Position numbers and translations under genes: made by a program. From DATEFF01 sp964586395 (lineage in GTDB: Bacteria; Patescibacteriota; Saccharimonadia; Saccharimonadales; EFPC-124), in assembly GCA_964586395.1 (NCBI GenBank), contig CAZPGP010000010.1, forward strand, positions 1-29,828: 29,828 bases of DNA. The letters are read 5' to 3'. Below, in pieces: positions 1-8,129 of the stretch. Position 1 is the stretch's first letter; the number at the start of each line of letters is the position of its first letter. The notes beneath the pieces were generated by a model that saw only the letters and a list, made by a program, of their open reading frames with translations, was not told the origin of the DNA and ran no database searches.

Positions 1-69
1 CTAAGCATAAGTTGCTAAAATTAGCTTAATCACTATCTCAAGTGTGAGTTTTTAATAGGAGATTACCAC

Positions 70-318
70 ATGCCAGGTACCATTAATGGTGGCAAACAAG
101 CCGCCGAGACCAACAAGAAGAAGTACGGCAAAGACTTTTACGCACGAATTGGCGCTATGGGCGGCAAAAAGGGCACAACTGGTGGCTTCGCTGCCAACCG
201 TGACCTTGCACGCCTCGCAGGCGCTAAGGGTGGCCGTATTAGCCGTCGCCGCAAGGCAGCCGAAGTAGCAGCAACTCAACCTGTTGTTACCCAGAACGAC
301 CTCGAACTTGCCGCTTAA
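70..318 (+). CDS. KGG-motif small basic protein
   Basis: This 82-residue protein is rich in Gly, Lys, Arg and Ala. It carries two copies of the KGG-type signature: GAMGGKKGTTGGFA near residues 28-41 and AGAKGGRISRR near 50-60. The motif is known from stress-associated proteins such as YciG and Con-10, and small KGG proteins are common in CPR genomes. The molecular role is not established; the basic composition would allow nucleic-acid binding, which is inference. The ATG at 70 follows an AGGAG Shine-Dalgarno at 57-61. The TAA stop overlaps the stop of the convergent metalloprotein gene inside a TTAA palindrome. Two short hairpins just downstream (around 330-362) lie within that neighbour's coding region and could help end this transcript. 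Confidence 0.85.
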   Translation: MPGTINGGKQAAETNKKKYGKDFYARIGAMGGKKGTTGGFAANRDLARLAGAKGGRISRRRKAAEVAATQPVVTQNDLELAA

Positions 319-773
319 GTAAGTTTGTAGCGCCTCAGGGCGCACCGTCGGGCGTCATTAGGACGCCACGAGCATCTACAGTTTACACAAACGTAGGTGC
401 TCGCTTTGGTTTGAAGGCATGAGAGCCCGCAGGAGGGGCAAAGCGAACGAGTATGCATCCATTCACGGTATGTGTCTAAAGATTCCTCTACCACGCTCTC
501 GTCGATGCTCAGGCCGTATTTTGGCATGAGTACAGACCTTGCAAAGTCCCACGCCTCGCGTTCATGCGTCAAGAGCTCTATATCAAGATTGAAGTCAGCG
601 TGCTTTAACAGAGCATGGGCTAGCTCGTGGAGCGCGTACTGTGCAGGCTCATCCGTAACGACTGTTAGTTCATTCCGTGTTTTTGACCACATGAAATCAT
701 CACCCACAACAAACCTAATGTCGGGGTGGTCGGCTCTAAGCCGTGATAGTAATTCCTTGTTGGTGGGTTGCAT
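315..773 (-). CDS. ImmA/IrrE-like zinc metallopeptidase with C-terminal zinc ribbon
   Basis: The protein has 152 residues from the ATG at 773. The HExxH zinc motif is HELAH at residues 49-53, followed by HEREAWDFA at 70-78, whose acidic residues could supply the third ligand. This arrangement matches the ImmA/IrrE (COG2856) family, which cleaves repressors or stress regulators. The C-terminus has a Cys-rich ribbon, CPSC at 112-115 and CVNC at 129-132, which is not part of the minimal peptidase and may bind nucleic acid. No HTH domain is seen. A longer reading from 839 is possible, but the extra residues are unlike the family and lie inside the ROK gene. The gene overlaps the end of the upstream ROK gene by 38 nt, so translation is probably coupled. 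Substrate is unknown. Confidence 0.8.
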   Translation of the reverse strand: MQPTNKELLSRLRADHPDIRFVVGDDFMWSKTRNELTVVTDEPAQYALHELAHALLKHADFNLDIELLTHEREAWDFARSVLMPKYGLSIDESVVEESLDTYREWMHTRSLCPSCGLSCLQTKASTYVCVNCRCSWRPNDARRCALRRYKLT

Positions 774-1557
774 AGTAGTAGCAGCCGTACACGACGGCTT
801 CCTCTGGATGTTGGGCCTGGATGATCTGCGGCATATCAATGTAGTCTGGAATGCGATGGCGCAGCACCTCTGTCAACAGGTGGCCATACTTATTGAAATG
901 GGTACCAATGCTGCCACCGATAATGATCACCTCTGGCTGCAGAAGTGGAATCAAAGCCTGGAACCCCGGCGCCAGTCGCTCCACAACCTCTCGCCAATCT
1001 GCCGGGTCGGTTATGTCGACGGCCATCTTGCCAAAATGTTCGCGGATAGCCTGGCCAGAGGCAAAATCCTCCCAAGCTTGCAGGCCGCTCGCAGTTTGTA
1101 GCATCATATGGCCGCCTTCTGCGTTTCGAAGCGCAGAGTCGAGCTTGCCGTGTGTTATCACCCCTGTACCAATACCGGTGCTAACCGTCACGTAGACAGC
1201 CGTACGTGGCATCTCCGTCAGGCTGTGCGCCTCTGCAAGCCCCGCTAGTTTAGCGTCGTTATTTATGTAGATAGGGCAATCGTACTGTTGGCTCAGTAAT
1301 ATCTGGAGCTCAAAGTTCTTCCAAGGAAGGTTAGCGCAACGTAGAATTGTGCCGTCATCCTCGATGATGCCTGGGGCGGCCACGCAGATAGCTTGTGCGT
1401 GTGCGGCGTCGAAGCGGTCAAGGATTGCCTTGAGCTGATTCAAGAATTCCCGCGGATCTTTTGGGGTAGGGAAGCGCTCCTCATTTGTAACGCTCCGCCC
1501 GCCATGAAAGCTAGCTACGAGCGTCTTTGTACCCCCTATATCAACCGCGATGATCAT
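736..1557 (-). CDS. ROK-family sugar kinase (glucokinase-like)
   Basis: This 273-residue protein opens with the actin-fold ATP motif DIGGTKT at residues 6-12. It also has INNDAKLAGLAEA, TVSTGIGTGVI, EGGHMM and a C-terminal phosphate-binding IIIGGSIG. These mark a ROK (repressor, ORF, kinase) family member that phosphorylates a hexose or amino sugar with ATP. No N-terminal HTH is present, so it is an enzyme rather than a repressor. The Cys cluster that binds structural zinc in many ROK kinases (CxCGxxGC) is absent; a W-E-D-F-A-S-G stretch follows directly. On the minus strand a TACACT box (plus 1564-1569) ends 6 nt before the ATG, which predicts a leaderless mRNA. Substrate cannot be read from the sequence. 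Confidence 0.88.
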   Translation of the reverse strand: MIIAVDIGGTKTLVASFHGGRSVTNEERFPTPKDPREFLNQLKAILDRFDAAHAQAICVAAPGIIEDDGTILRCANLPWKNFELQILLSQQYDCPIYINNDAKLAGLAEAHSLTEMPRTAVYVTVSTGIGTGVITHGKLDSALRNAEGGHMMLQTASGLQAWEDFASGQAIREHFGKMAVDITDPADWREVVERLAPGFQALIPLLQPEVIIIGGSIGTHFNKYGHLLTEVLRHRIPDYIDMPQIIQAQHPEEAVVYGCYYYATHQQGITITA

Positions 1558-1576
1558 GCACTTAGTGTAGCATGCC

Positions 1577-1605
1577 TTGTGCGCTGGCCCGAAAGGTTAT
1601 ATGAT
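1577..1605 (+). promoter_or_regulatory. promoter for wall-anchored protein gene
   Basis: TTGTGC (1577-1582), a 17-bp spacer and TATGAT (1600-1605) form a sigma-70-type promoter. Transcription would begin near 1612, which supports the GTG start at 1646 over ATG 1601, because 1601 lies inside the -10 box. It overlaps the divergent ROK promoter. Confidence 0.55.
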
Positions 1606-1645
1606 AAAAATTACAAGAGAGTACAGAGGGAAAAGGGAGACCTAC

Positions 1646-2113
1646 GTGGCCAATAATACTGTTCGGACGATCGCGATATTTGGAATCATTACGCTGATTT
1701 TGGGCGGTGCTGCTGTTGGCGTCGTGCGCCTCATGAAAGCTCGTAATAACTCCTACGCCACCGCGCAGTCTCAGCCGACGGCTATCAACAACCAGCCGCA
1801 GCAACAGCAGAACCCTCCTGCAGAACAGAAGAAGGAAGGGGCAAAACAAGAAGAGCAGAAGCCTGCATCGACTCCGGCACCTCAACAGAGCACCCCTGCG
1901 CCATCGACCCAAACGCCAACGCCTGCACCAACCCCAAGCGCACAGCAGCCCACCACTGTAGCCACCACAGGCACGACACCTAATGGCAGCATGCCTGCCA
2001 CTGGCCCGACCGAAGACTTCTTGGCTACCGCCGGCCTACTTAGCCTTGCGGCCTTCTTTGGCGCTAAGCTTATTCGTGCTCGTGCCGACTACCGTCGCTA
2101 CGTCCGTTCCTAA
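1646..2113 (+). CDS. small wall-anchored protein with PATG sorting-like signal
   Basis: The protein has 155 residues from GTG 1646, chosen because GGGAGA at 1635-1640 is well placed and the promoter at 1577-1605 excludes the earlier ATG. An N-terminal hydrophobic segment (about residues 6-27) acts as signal or anchor. A long low-complexity stretch rich in Gln, Pro, Thr and Ala follows, then MPATGP, a second hydrophobic helix and a basic tail ending RRYVRS. That C-terminal layout is the LPXTG cell-wall sorting signal with Met for Leu; PATG-type signals are frequent in Saccharibacteria. The protein is probably a sortase substrate or a membrane-spanning wall spacer. No folded domain is visible. 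No sortase lies in the window. Confidence 0.75.
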   Translation: MANNTVRTIAIFGIITLILGGAAVGVVRLMKARNNSYATAQSQPTAINNQPQQQQNPPAEQKKEGAKQEEQKPASTPAPQQSTPAPSTQTPTPAPTPSAQQPTTVATTGTTPNGSMPATGPTEDFLATAGLLSLAAFFGAKLIRARADYRRYVRS

Positions 2114-2127
2114 ACAGGGGCCACCTC

Positions 2128-2156
2128 TTTACATTTAGTGCATCTTACGCTTAAAT
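2128..2156 (+). promoter_or_regulatory. possible promoter for the S1 gene
   Basis: TTTACA (2128-2133), a 17-bp spacer and TTAAAT (2151-2156) would give an RNA with a leader of roughly 70 nt before the S1 start. The -10 match is modest. Confidence 0.35.
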
Positions 2157-2235
2157 AAGAGTAATCTTTTGGTGCGTGCTATTTTTGTGTGCATCGCAAG
2201 AAAATACTTTTTGGAAGGAGTGTAAGAACTACACT

Positions 2236-3297
2236 ATGGTGAAAACCACCGCAATAACAATGGATGATCTCCTTAACGAGGAGACTGCACAACAGCTCAC
2301 CGCAGGGGAGGTTGTTGAAGGAAAGGTGCTTTCTGTACGAAAGCATGAGATTTGGGTCGACTTGGGCGCCTACGGCATCGGCCTGGTCCCACGCCGCGAG
2401 ATCGGCTTCGCTCGTAATCTAAACGAAGAAGACACCGTAACCGCTAGCGTTGTCGACACAGAAATGGACGAAGGCTACGCACTGCTGAGCCTCCGTAAGG
2501 CAGCTAAGGACCGAGGTTGGGACGAGATCAAGCGCGTATTCGACGCTGGTGAAACCATCGAGGTTACTGCTTACGACGCAAACCGAGGCGGTCTGTTGAT
2601 CGAACTCGAAGGCATTCGTGGCTTCCTGCCTGTATCTCAGCTGAGCGCAGAGCACTATCCACGCGTATCTGGTGCTGACAAGGATGAAATCCTGCAACGC
2701 CTCAACGCGATCATTGGCAAGCCTCTTACCGTTCGCATCCTGGATGCTGACCGCAAGCAGAACAAGCTGATCTTCTCTGAGAAGGAAGCTGTTCGCGAGA
2801 ACATGCAGCAGCGATTCGAGCAGCTCAAGGTTGGTGACGTCGTTAAGGGCGTAATCACTGGTGTTGTCGACTTCGGCGCATTCGTGAACGTTGACGGCAT
2901 CGAGGGCTTGATCCACATTTCAGAAATCTCTTGGGAGCGTGTAAACAACCCAAGTGACTACGTGAAGGTTGGTGACGTCGTCGAAGCTAAGATCATCGCT
3001 ATCGACAAGGACCGATTGAGCCTCAGCCTGAAGCAACTTCAGGAAGACCCATGGGTCAAAGAGGTAGAGAAGTTCAAGAAGGGCGACGATGTTGAGGGTA
3101 CTGTTACTCGCATCACTCCGTTTGGCGCGTTCATTCAGATCAGCCCAGCGGTAGAAGCACTCGTACACATCACCGAACTCGGTGAAGGCGAGGGTGCCGA
3201 CCCAGAGAAGCTCTTCAAGCTCAATGAGAAGAAGCACTTCGTGATTCTGGACATCGACAAAGAGAATCGCAAGATCTCTCTCAGTCTGAAGAAGTAA
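2236..3297 (+). CDS. rpsA: 30S ribosomal protein S1 (four S1 domains)
   Basis: The protein has 353 residues from ATG 2236. A GGAAGGAG Shine-Dalgarno lies at 2213-2220, a rather long 15 nt upstream; the in-frame ATG at 2176 would add an unrelated N-terminus. Four consecutive S1 OB-fold domains are visible: about residues 22-92, 104-190, 200-272 and 282-353. The third and fourth carry the canonical GVVDFGAFV...GLIHISE and ITPFGAFIQ...ALVHITE patterns. S1 binds mRNA and helps place it on the 30S subunit. E. coli S1 has six domains; four is usual for small genomes and Gram-positive homologues. The gene sits 69 nt upstream of infB on the same strand, making a translation-initiation pair probably transcribed together. 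Confidence 0.92.
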   Translation: MVKTTAITMDDLLNEETAQQLTAGEVVEGKVLSVRKHEIWVDLGAYGIGLVPRREIGFARNLNEEDTVTASVVDTEMDEGYALLSLRKAAKDRGWDEIKRVFDAGETIEVTAYDANRGGLLIELEGIRGFLPVSQLSAEHYPRVSGADKDEILQRLNAIIGKPLTVRILDADRKQNKLIFSEKEAVRENMQQRFEQLKVGDVVKGVITGVVDFGAFVNVDGIEGLIHISEISWERVNNPSDYVKVGDVVEAKIIAIDKDRLSLSLKQLQEDPWVKEVEKFKKGDDVEGTVTRITPFGAFIQISPAVEALVHITELGEGEGADPEKLFKLNEKKHFVILDIDKENRKISLSLKK

Positions 3298-3310
3298 GTA
3301 AAAAGCAAAT

Positions 3311-3336
3311 CGCGGGCGCAGGCAACTGCGTCCGCG
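3311..3336 (+). other. GNRA-capped RNA hairpin between rpsA and infB
   Basis: An 11-bp stem with one G-U pair (3311-3321 with 3326-3336) is closed by a GCAA tetraloop. No T-run follows, so it is not an intrinsic terminator. It lies 30 nt upstream of the infB start and could be a processing or protein-binding site in an rpsA-infB mRNA. Confidence 0.6.
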
Positions 3337-3366
3337 CAAGCGCTTGGATAAAAGGAGACCGCGGCT

Positions 3367-5133
3367 ATGGCACAGAAAAAACTAGTCATTGCTGACATGA
3401 TTACCGTGGGTGAGCTTGCGGCTCAGTTGGATTTGCCAGTTACGAAACTGATTGGCGAATTGTTCAAAAATGGCATTATGGCGACGGTCAATCAACGGAT
3501 TGATCTCGAAACAGCTCAAATTATCATCGATGAGCTAGGGCTGGACATTCAGCTCGAGAAGAAAGAAAACAATGACGCAAACCCTGCGCGCAAAGAACGT
3601 ACCTTTACCGATAAGGCTACCGAACGCCCACCGATCGTAGCTGTTATGGGCCACGTCGACCACGGTAAGACGAGTCTGCTCGACGCAATTCTCGATACCA
3701 AGGTCGCAAGTGGTGAGGCTGGCGGTATTACCCAGCACATCTCTGCGTACCAGACCGTTTACAAGAATCGCCCGATTACACTACTCGATACTCCTGGCCA
3801 CGAGGCGTTTAGCGCGCTACGTGCTCACGGCGCTGCGCTGACAGATGTTGTGGTTATTGTCGTCGCTGCAGATGACGGTGTGAAGCCGCAGACTGTTGAG
3901 GCGATTCGCTTTGCCGAACAGGCCCATGCCAAGATTGTCGTTGCTCTTAACAAAGTCGACAAGCCTGACGCCGATGTTAACCGTGTGAAGCAACAACTCG
4001 CAACCGACCACGGCCTGACTCCTGAGGAGTGGGGCGGTGAGACTGTTATGCTCGAAGTGTCCGCCAAGACTGGTCAGAATCTCGACAAGTTACTCGAGTT
4101 AATCCTGCTGGTCGCTGACCTCGAAGAACTCAAGGCAGACAAGGACGTCCCGGCCGAGGGTTTGGTTATTGAGGCGCACATGGAGCAAGGCCGCGGCGCT
4201 GTCGTAAGCCTGCTGGTGGAGAACGGTCTACTCAAGCCAACTAACTTTATCGTTGCCGGTAGTAGCTACGGCAAAATCCGTACACTCTTGGACTACGCTG
4301 GTCGCCCAGCCAAAGAGGCCGGTCCCTCGACGCCTGCGATCGTGACGGGATTCAAGGAATTACCAGAATTCGGTGACACCTTTACTGTCTGCGCTAACGA
4401 AAAGATCGCACGTAACCTCGCCGCCCAGCACCACCAGGAGCACAAGCAAGAGGTGGCAAAGAGTAGCATGAGTAGCACTGACCTGTTGAACATGATTACC
4501 CGCACGAATGAAAAGCAGCTCGTAAACGTGATCATCAAGGCTGACGTACAAGGCTCGCTAACTTCTGTTGCGGACAGCCTGCGTATGCTGGAACACAAGG
4601 AGATCTCGCTGAGAATCGTTGGTTCTGGTGTGGGCAACATCTCTGAGAACGACATTCGACTGGCAGCTGGTTCAGAGGCAATCATCTATGGATTCAACGT
4701 TCAGCTGTCGACAGCCGTGAAGCGACTCGCGATGCAGGAGAATGTATCGATTCGACTATTCAAAATCATATATGAGTTGATCGATGATGCACGCGCTGTC
4801 ATGACCGAACTGCTTGCGCCAGAGGTTGTAGAGACCGAAACTGGCCGATTGATCATCCGAGGCGTCTTCAGAACTACACGCGACGAAATCATATGTGGTG
4901 GTGAAGTCACGAAGGGTAAGATTATGCCGAACTATCTCGCCCGCGCATCGCGCAATGGCGAAGTGCTTGGTGAGATTGAAGTAACTACCGTTCAGAAGAA
5001 CAAGACCGACGCCAAGGAAGTGTTCGAAGGCGACATGTGTGGTCTACAGCTTCGAACCAAGGGTAAGTTGCTCCTTGAAGAAGGCGACAAGCTCGACTTC
5101 TTTACCCGCGAACTGCGCAAGCGCAGCCTGTAG
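3367..5133 (+). CDS. infB: translation initiation factor IF-2
   Basis: This 588-residue GTPase brings fMet-tRNA to the 30S subunit and promotes subunit joining. A short N-terminal IF2-N module (VGELAAQLDLPVTKLIGELFKNG-type helix pattern, about residues 14-36) leads into the G domain. G1 is GHVDHGKT near 95-102, G3 is DTPGH, G4 is NKVD and G5 is SAKTG. Domains II to IV follow, including the conserved VIIKADVQGS and VGSGVGNISENDI patterns. At 588 residues it lacks the long variable N-terminal extension of enterobacterial IF-2. Start ATG 3367 has AAAGGAG at 3351-3357. It follows rpsA and is closed by a hairpin terminator immediately before the G+C-rich island. Confidence 0.97.
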   Translation: MAQKKLVIADMITVGELAAQLDLPVTKLIGELFKNGIMATVNQRIDLETAQIIIDELGLDIQLEKKENNDANPARKERTFTDKATERPPIVAVMGHVDHGKTSLLDAILDTKVASGEAGGITQHISAYQTVYKNRPITLLDTPGHEAFSALRAHGAALTDVVVIVVAADDGVKPQTVEAIRFAEQAHAKIVVALNKVDKPDADVNRVKQQLATDHGLTPEEWGGETVMLEVSAKTGQNLDKLLELILLVADLEELKADKDVPAEGLVIEAHMEQGRGAVVSLLVENGLLKPTNFIVAGSSYGKIRTLLDYAGRPAKEAGPSTPAIVTGFKELPEFGDTFTVCANEKIARNLAAQHHQEHKQEVAKSSMSSTDLLNMITRTNEKQLVNVIIKADVQGSLTSVADSLRMLEHKEISLRIVGSGVGNISENDIRLAAGSEAIIYGFNVQLSTAVKRLAMQENVSIRLFKIIYELIDDARAVMTELLAPEVVETETGRLIIRGVFRTTRDEIICGGEVTKGKIMPNYLARASRNGEVLGEIEVTTVQKNKTDAKEVFEGDMCGLQLRTKGKLLLEEGDKLDFFTRELRKRSL

Positions 5134-5150
5134 TCCTCAGCTACTATACG

Positions 5151-5204
5151 AAAAGCGTTTTCTTGTAGGCGGGCAGATGTCCGCACACAAGGAAGCGCTT
5201 TTTT
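5151..5204 (+). terminator. infB terminator and left edge of G+C-rich island
   Basis: A 16-bp stem with G-U pairs (5151-5166 with 5187-5202) has an inner GCGG/CCGC stem and ends in a T-run. Base composition changes sharply within about 20 bp after it, so the foreign block begins right behind the terminator of a native gene. Confidence 0.8.
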
Positions 5205-5295
5205 GATTTGCTCTGAAATTGAGAAACCCGCAGTTCCACAGACGCATCCACCGAAGTGGGAGGTCCGCTTTGCTGCGGGGTCTTACCGCGCCTGG

Positions 5296-5334
5296 GCGGC
5301 GCCCTTGGACTGTCGATAGTCCCGAGGGCGCCGC
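5296..5334 (-). terminator. terminator-like hairpin of the PP2C-kinase-VWA operon
   Basis: A G+C-rich hairpin pairs GCGGCGCCCT (5296-5305) with AGGGCGCCGC (5325-5334) and continues through inner GGACT/AGTCC arms. A second hairpin (5369-5375 with 5381-5387) lies between it and the VWA stop. There is no T-run, as is common for actinobacterial terminators. Apart from these, 5205-5406 shows no gene. Confidence 0.5.
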
Positions 5335-5406
5335 ACCAGGGCGGCGGGTGGCCGTTGCCGGCCGGGTGCGCGCGTCACTCACGCGCGGGAGTCCTTCTCA
5401 GTTCGG

Positions 5407-6234
5407 TCAGAAGCCGCCGGTCTCGCCGCTCTGCGAGGTGGTCTCGACCGAGCGGCTGATCTCGACGAACAACTCCTCCAGCGCGCCGGTGTCGCCGACG
5501 CCGATCTGGCGGGTCGCCTCCGCCGGGATGCCCAGGCGGGTGAACGACTCCGTCAGGTCGTAGCCCTGCTCGCAGACGCCGACGCCCGCGACCCGGCCCT
5601 TGAGGCGGCCGGTACGGACGTAGCCGATCATCTCGGCGGCCTCGTCACCGGTGAACTCCGGCATGCTGCCGTCCGTGAAGTCCTCGCCGTCGCTGACGAT
5701 GTACGCCATCGGGACGAGCTTCTTGCGGAGGTCGACCATCATCCGGGCCAGGACCCGGAGAGCCACCAACGCCACGACGACGGTGTCGTGCAGCGGGGTG
5801 ACGCCCGCGGGGTGGAACGGGAAGGTCGCCGGGTCGATGGTGATGCGGGAGGCCGGCGCGAAGGGCACCAGAACCTCGCCGCCCTGCACCTCGTCGGTGA
5901 TGGCGATGCAGCCACCCACGATCGTGCCGGAGACCTTGATGGTCTTCAGCGTCTCGAAGGTGCCGGCGATGCACTTCACCAGCTCGGTGACGAACCGGTT
6001 GACGGAGTAGGAGCGGTCGACGATCAGCAGGAAGGCGTACACGCGGTTGCCCTCGATCGAGTGCAGTCGCATGTGGCCCAGCGCCTCCATCACCTGCATC
6101 AGCAGGTACGGCTTGGCGGTGATCTTGGCCTTGATGCCGGCCGGGAGGTCGGTCTTCTCGATCATCTCCAGCAGCTCGTCCATGGTCAGGTTGACGCCGG
6201 TGTTGCTGCTGGGGGTGCTCGTGCTCGTGGTCAT
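5407..6234 (-). CDS. TerY-type von Willebrand factor A domain protein
   Basis: The protein has 275 residues. A Thr/Ser-rich N-terminus and a short helical segment lead into a VWA fold. The metal-ion-dependent adhesion site is complete: D73-R-S75-Y-S77, T146 in GVTPLHDT, and D182 in VSDGED. No signal peptide is seen, so it should act in the cytoplasm. TerY-like VWA proteins commonly travel with a PP2C phosphatase and a zinc-ribbon protein kinase (the TerY-P triad described by Anantharaman, Iyer and Aravind) and are thought to scaffold or be regulated by the pair. Here it is the last gene of exactly that triad, 11 nt after the kinase stop, with GAGGAG just upstream of the ATG. Codon third positions are almost all G or C and it ends in TGA. 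Confidence 0.85.
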   Translation of the reverse strand: MTTSTSTPSSNTGVNLTMDELLEMIEKTDLPAGIKAKITAKPYLLMQVMEALGHMRLHSIEGNRVYAFLLIVDRSYSVNRFVTELVKCIAGTFETLKTIKVSGTIVGGCIAITDEVQGGEVLVPFAPASRITIDPATFPFHPAGVTPLHDTVVVALVALRVLARMMVDLRKKLVPMAYIVSDGEDFTDGSMPEFTGDEAAEMIGYVRTGRLKGRVAGVGVCEQGYDLTESFTRLGIPAEATRQIGVGDTGALEELFVEISRSVETTSQSGETGGF

Positions 6235-6245
6235 GTCTTCGCTCC

Positions 6246-8129
6246 TCAGCGGTTGACGATGCGGTTGATGGTCGTGTCGGTCTGAACGATCATGCCCTGC
6301 CCGATGGCGATGCGAGTCGCGTCACGGACAAAAGGGGCCGAACTGGTGTGGGGGTCACGCACGACGAACTCGTGCTCGCTCCCGTTGCGCTTGATGTCGA
6401 CGCGCACAAGGCCGTCGACGGTGGGCGTGTAGAGCGAGTTGCCGGTCGCCGTGTGGAGTCCGACCGGGGCGTCGAGCCACGGTTCGGTTCCGGCCTCGAC
6501 CTCGGTGGAGGCGAGGATGTTTCCCTCACGGTCAATCGCGTAGCAGTGGTTGAACCGCTGACCCCCTCGTTCGAGGGTCAGCAGCAGCCATGCGACGCTG
6601 GAACTGATGGTGCAGTGCACGTCGATCAGGTCGCCAGGGACCGCCGGGAGCATGACGCTCCGAAGGCCGGCGCGCTCACGGTCGAAGACCGTAACCGACG
6701 CCATGATCTCACGCCAGAACGCGACGCCGAATTCCTCGCCGACCCAGATCTGGGTGGCGGGGCCGGCGATGCGTCCGACGCGACGGGTCGAGTCGCCTTC
6801 GTCGCGCATCACGTCGTTGCTGGGGGTGACCCAGTAGACGTGGTGGCTGTTGCTGGCCGTCTTCCCGTTGCCGGGTGCGACGTTGTCAGCGGTGAAGGCG
6901 GTCGAACCGTCCGTGTTGTACAGGGTCAGAGCCTGTCCGTCGACGACCGCGGTACGGTCGCAACAGATCAGGATCCGAGCCTCGGGGCTGGTGAAGGCAC
7001 CCGTCAGGACAGTGTTGGTGTCCCTGTGGATGTCCGAACCGTCCGCGTAGGCGTGGCGGAGCGCACCGTCCTGGTACGTCCACTCCAGACCGGTGCTGCC
7101 GATCGGAGGGGTGAAGAGGGTGGTGATCTCAGCCGATCCCTGTCGCGTGGCGCCGGTCCCCTTGGGGGCGACACCACACTTGGGACAACTGATCCGGCCG
7201 TGCTGGACGCCGCAGGTGCACACGGTCCACGCCAGTGTCTTCAGGAGGTCCAGGAGGCCGGGGCCTCGCAGGTCCTCCTCGAAGATCTTGCGCAGATGTG
7301 TGGCCAGCTCGTCCGGCATGAGCGCCGGGTCGATCGCGGTGTCTGGCAGCTCGACATCCTGGTGGAAGATCGAGATACGCCGTTCGACCCGCTCCTCCTC
7401 ACTCATCTCGTCGTCGGGGGTGTAAATCCCGTCGAAGTAGGGGTGGAGGAGGGTCAGGGCCGTGGTCACGAGGACCGCGTACGTGTACCAGTCGCCGTTC
7501 TCGCTGTGCGGCTTGATCAGGAGCAGGTCCTGGTTGCACAGCAAGGGATCGACGTACAGTCGGGTGTGGGTGTTGTTCGGGAACCCGGGAAGCACGAGGC
7601 AGTTGGCGTCAATGACTCTGGCGCCCTTGCCAACGCCGAACTGGACGTTGTTACCGGAAAGCGCGTCGCCGAAGATGACTCCGGTGCCGTGCGTTTCGCG
7701 GATGGCTTCGCCCAGTTCGATCAGCAGCGGGAGGATGTCGGCGTTGGTAACGCACTTCTCCCGGCGGATCTTGACGTCGGTCAGCAGGTTCGCGCTGGTG
7801 TAACCGTCCGGCAGAATCTCCATTGTGAAGCCGATCACCTCCCCGCGGTAGTCCTCGATGAGGACGTCGGGGGTGATGATCTGCTTCGGAAGATCGGTCG
7901 GGAACGCACGCAGCTTGCGCTGGTGCTGGTCGTGGCGATCCTGTGCCGCGCTCCGCATGCCAGCGTCGTGCTGGAATGAGGGGTGGCTGGGTGAGCGGAA
8001 GATCTTGACCGCGACCCACTTGTTGCCGAGCTTGACGCGGTAGATGTCGGCTTCCAGGCCCTCGCCGAGCTTTTCGGTGAGGAAGTACTGGTTGCCGGCG
8101 ATCATAACGCGGCTGGGTGCACTCGTCAT
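6246..8129 (-). CDS. TerY-P-type protein kinase with zinc ribbon and long C-terminal domain
   Basis: The protein has 627 residues. The kinase N-lobe shows LGEGLEADIY (glycine loop G22, G24) and VAVK with K42. The catalytic loop is atypical: HRD is replaced by FGD (D155), with the asparagine of the loop at N160. The DFG site reads DAN (D174). The Lys, catalytic Asp, Asn and metal-binding Asp are therefore all present and activity is plausible. A zinc ribbon follows at C304-x-C306 and C315-x2-C318. Residues from about 340 to the end form a beta-rich region with spaced Trp/Gly/Asp repeats, which may be a beta-propeller sensor (inference). The ATG overlaps the upstream PP2C stop as ATGA, so the two are translationally coupled. 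A cognate phosphatase next door argues for reversible phosphorylation. Confidence 0.85.
   Translation of the reverse strand: MTSAPSRVMIAGNQYFLTEKLGEGLEADIYRVKLGNKWVAVKIFRSPSHPSFQHDAGMRSAAQDRHDQHQRKLRAFPTDLPKQIITPDVLIEDYRGEVIGFTMEILPDGYTSANLLTDVKIRREKCVTNADILPLLIELGEAIRETHGTGVIFGDALSGNNVQFGVGKGARVIDANCLVLPGFPNNTHTRLYVDPLLCNQDLLLIKPHSENGDWYTYAVLVTTALTLLHPYFDGIYTPDDEMSEEERVERRISIFHQDVELPDTAIDPALMPDELATHLRKIFEEDLRGPGLLDLLKTLAWTVCTCGVQHGRISCPKCGVAPKGTGATRQGSAEITTLFTPPIGSTGLEWTYQDGALRHAYADGSDIHRDTNTVLTGAFTSPEARILICCDRTAVVDGQALTLYNTDGSTAFTADNVAPGNGKTASNSHHVYWVTPSNDVMRDEGDSTRRVGRIAGPATQIWVGEEFGVAFWREIMASVTVFDRERAGLRSVMLPAVPGDLIDVHCTISSSVAWLLLTLERGGQRFNHCYAIDREGNILASTEVEAGTEPWLDAPVGLHTATGNSLYTPTVDGLVRVDIKRNGSEHEFVVRDPHTSSAPFVRDATRIAIGQGMIVQTDTTINRIVNR

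Noticed and set aside
6348..7979. Long plus-strand open frame (543 codons) opposite the kinase gene
   Set aside because: It is a typical antisense shadow in G+C-rich DNA. The minus-strand frame has kinase and zinc-ribbon motifs, good start signals and operon spacing; this one has none.
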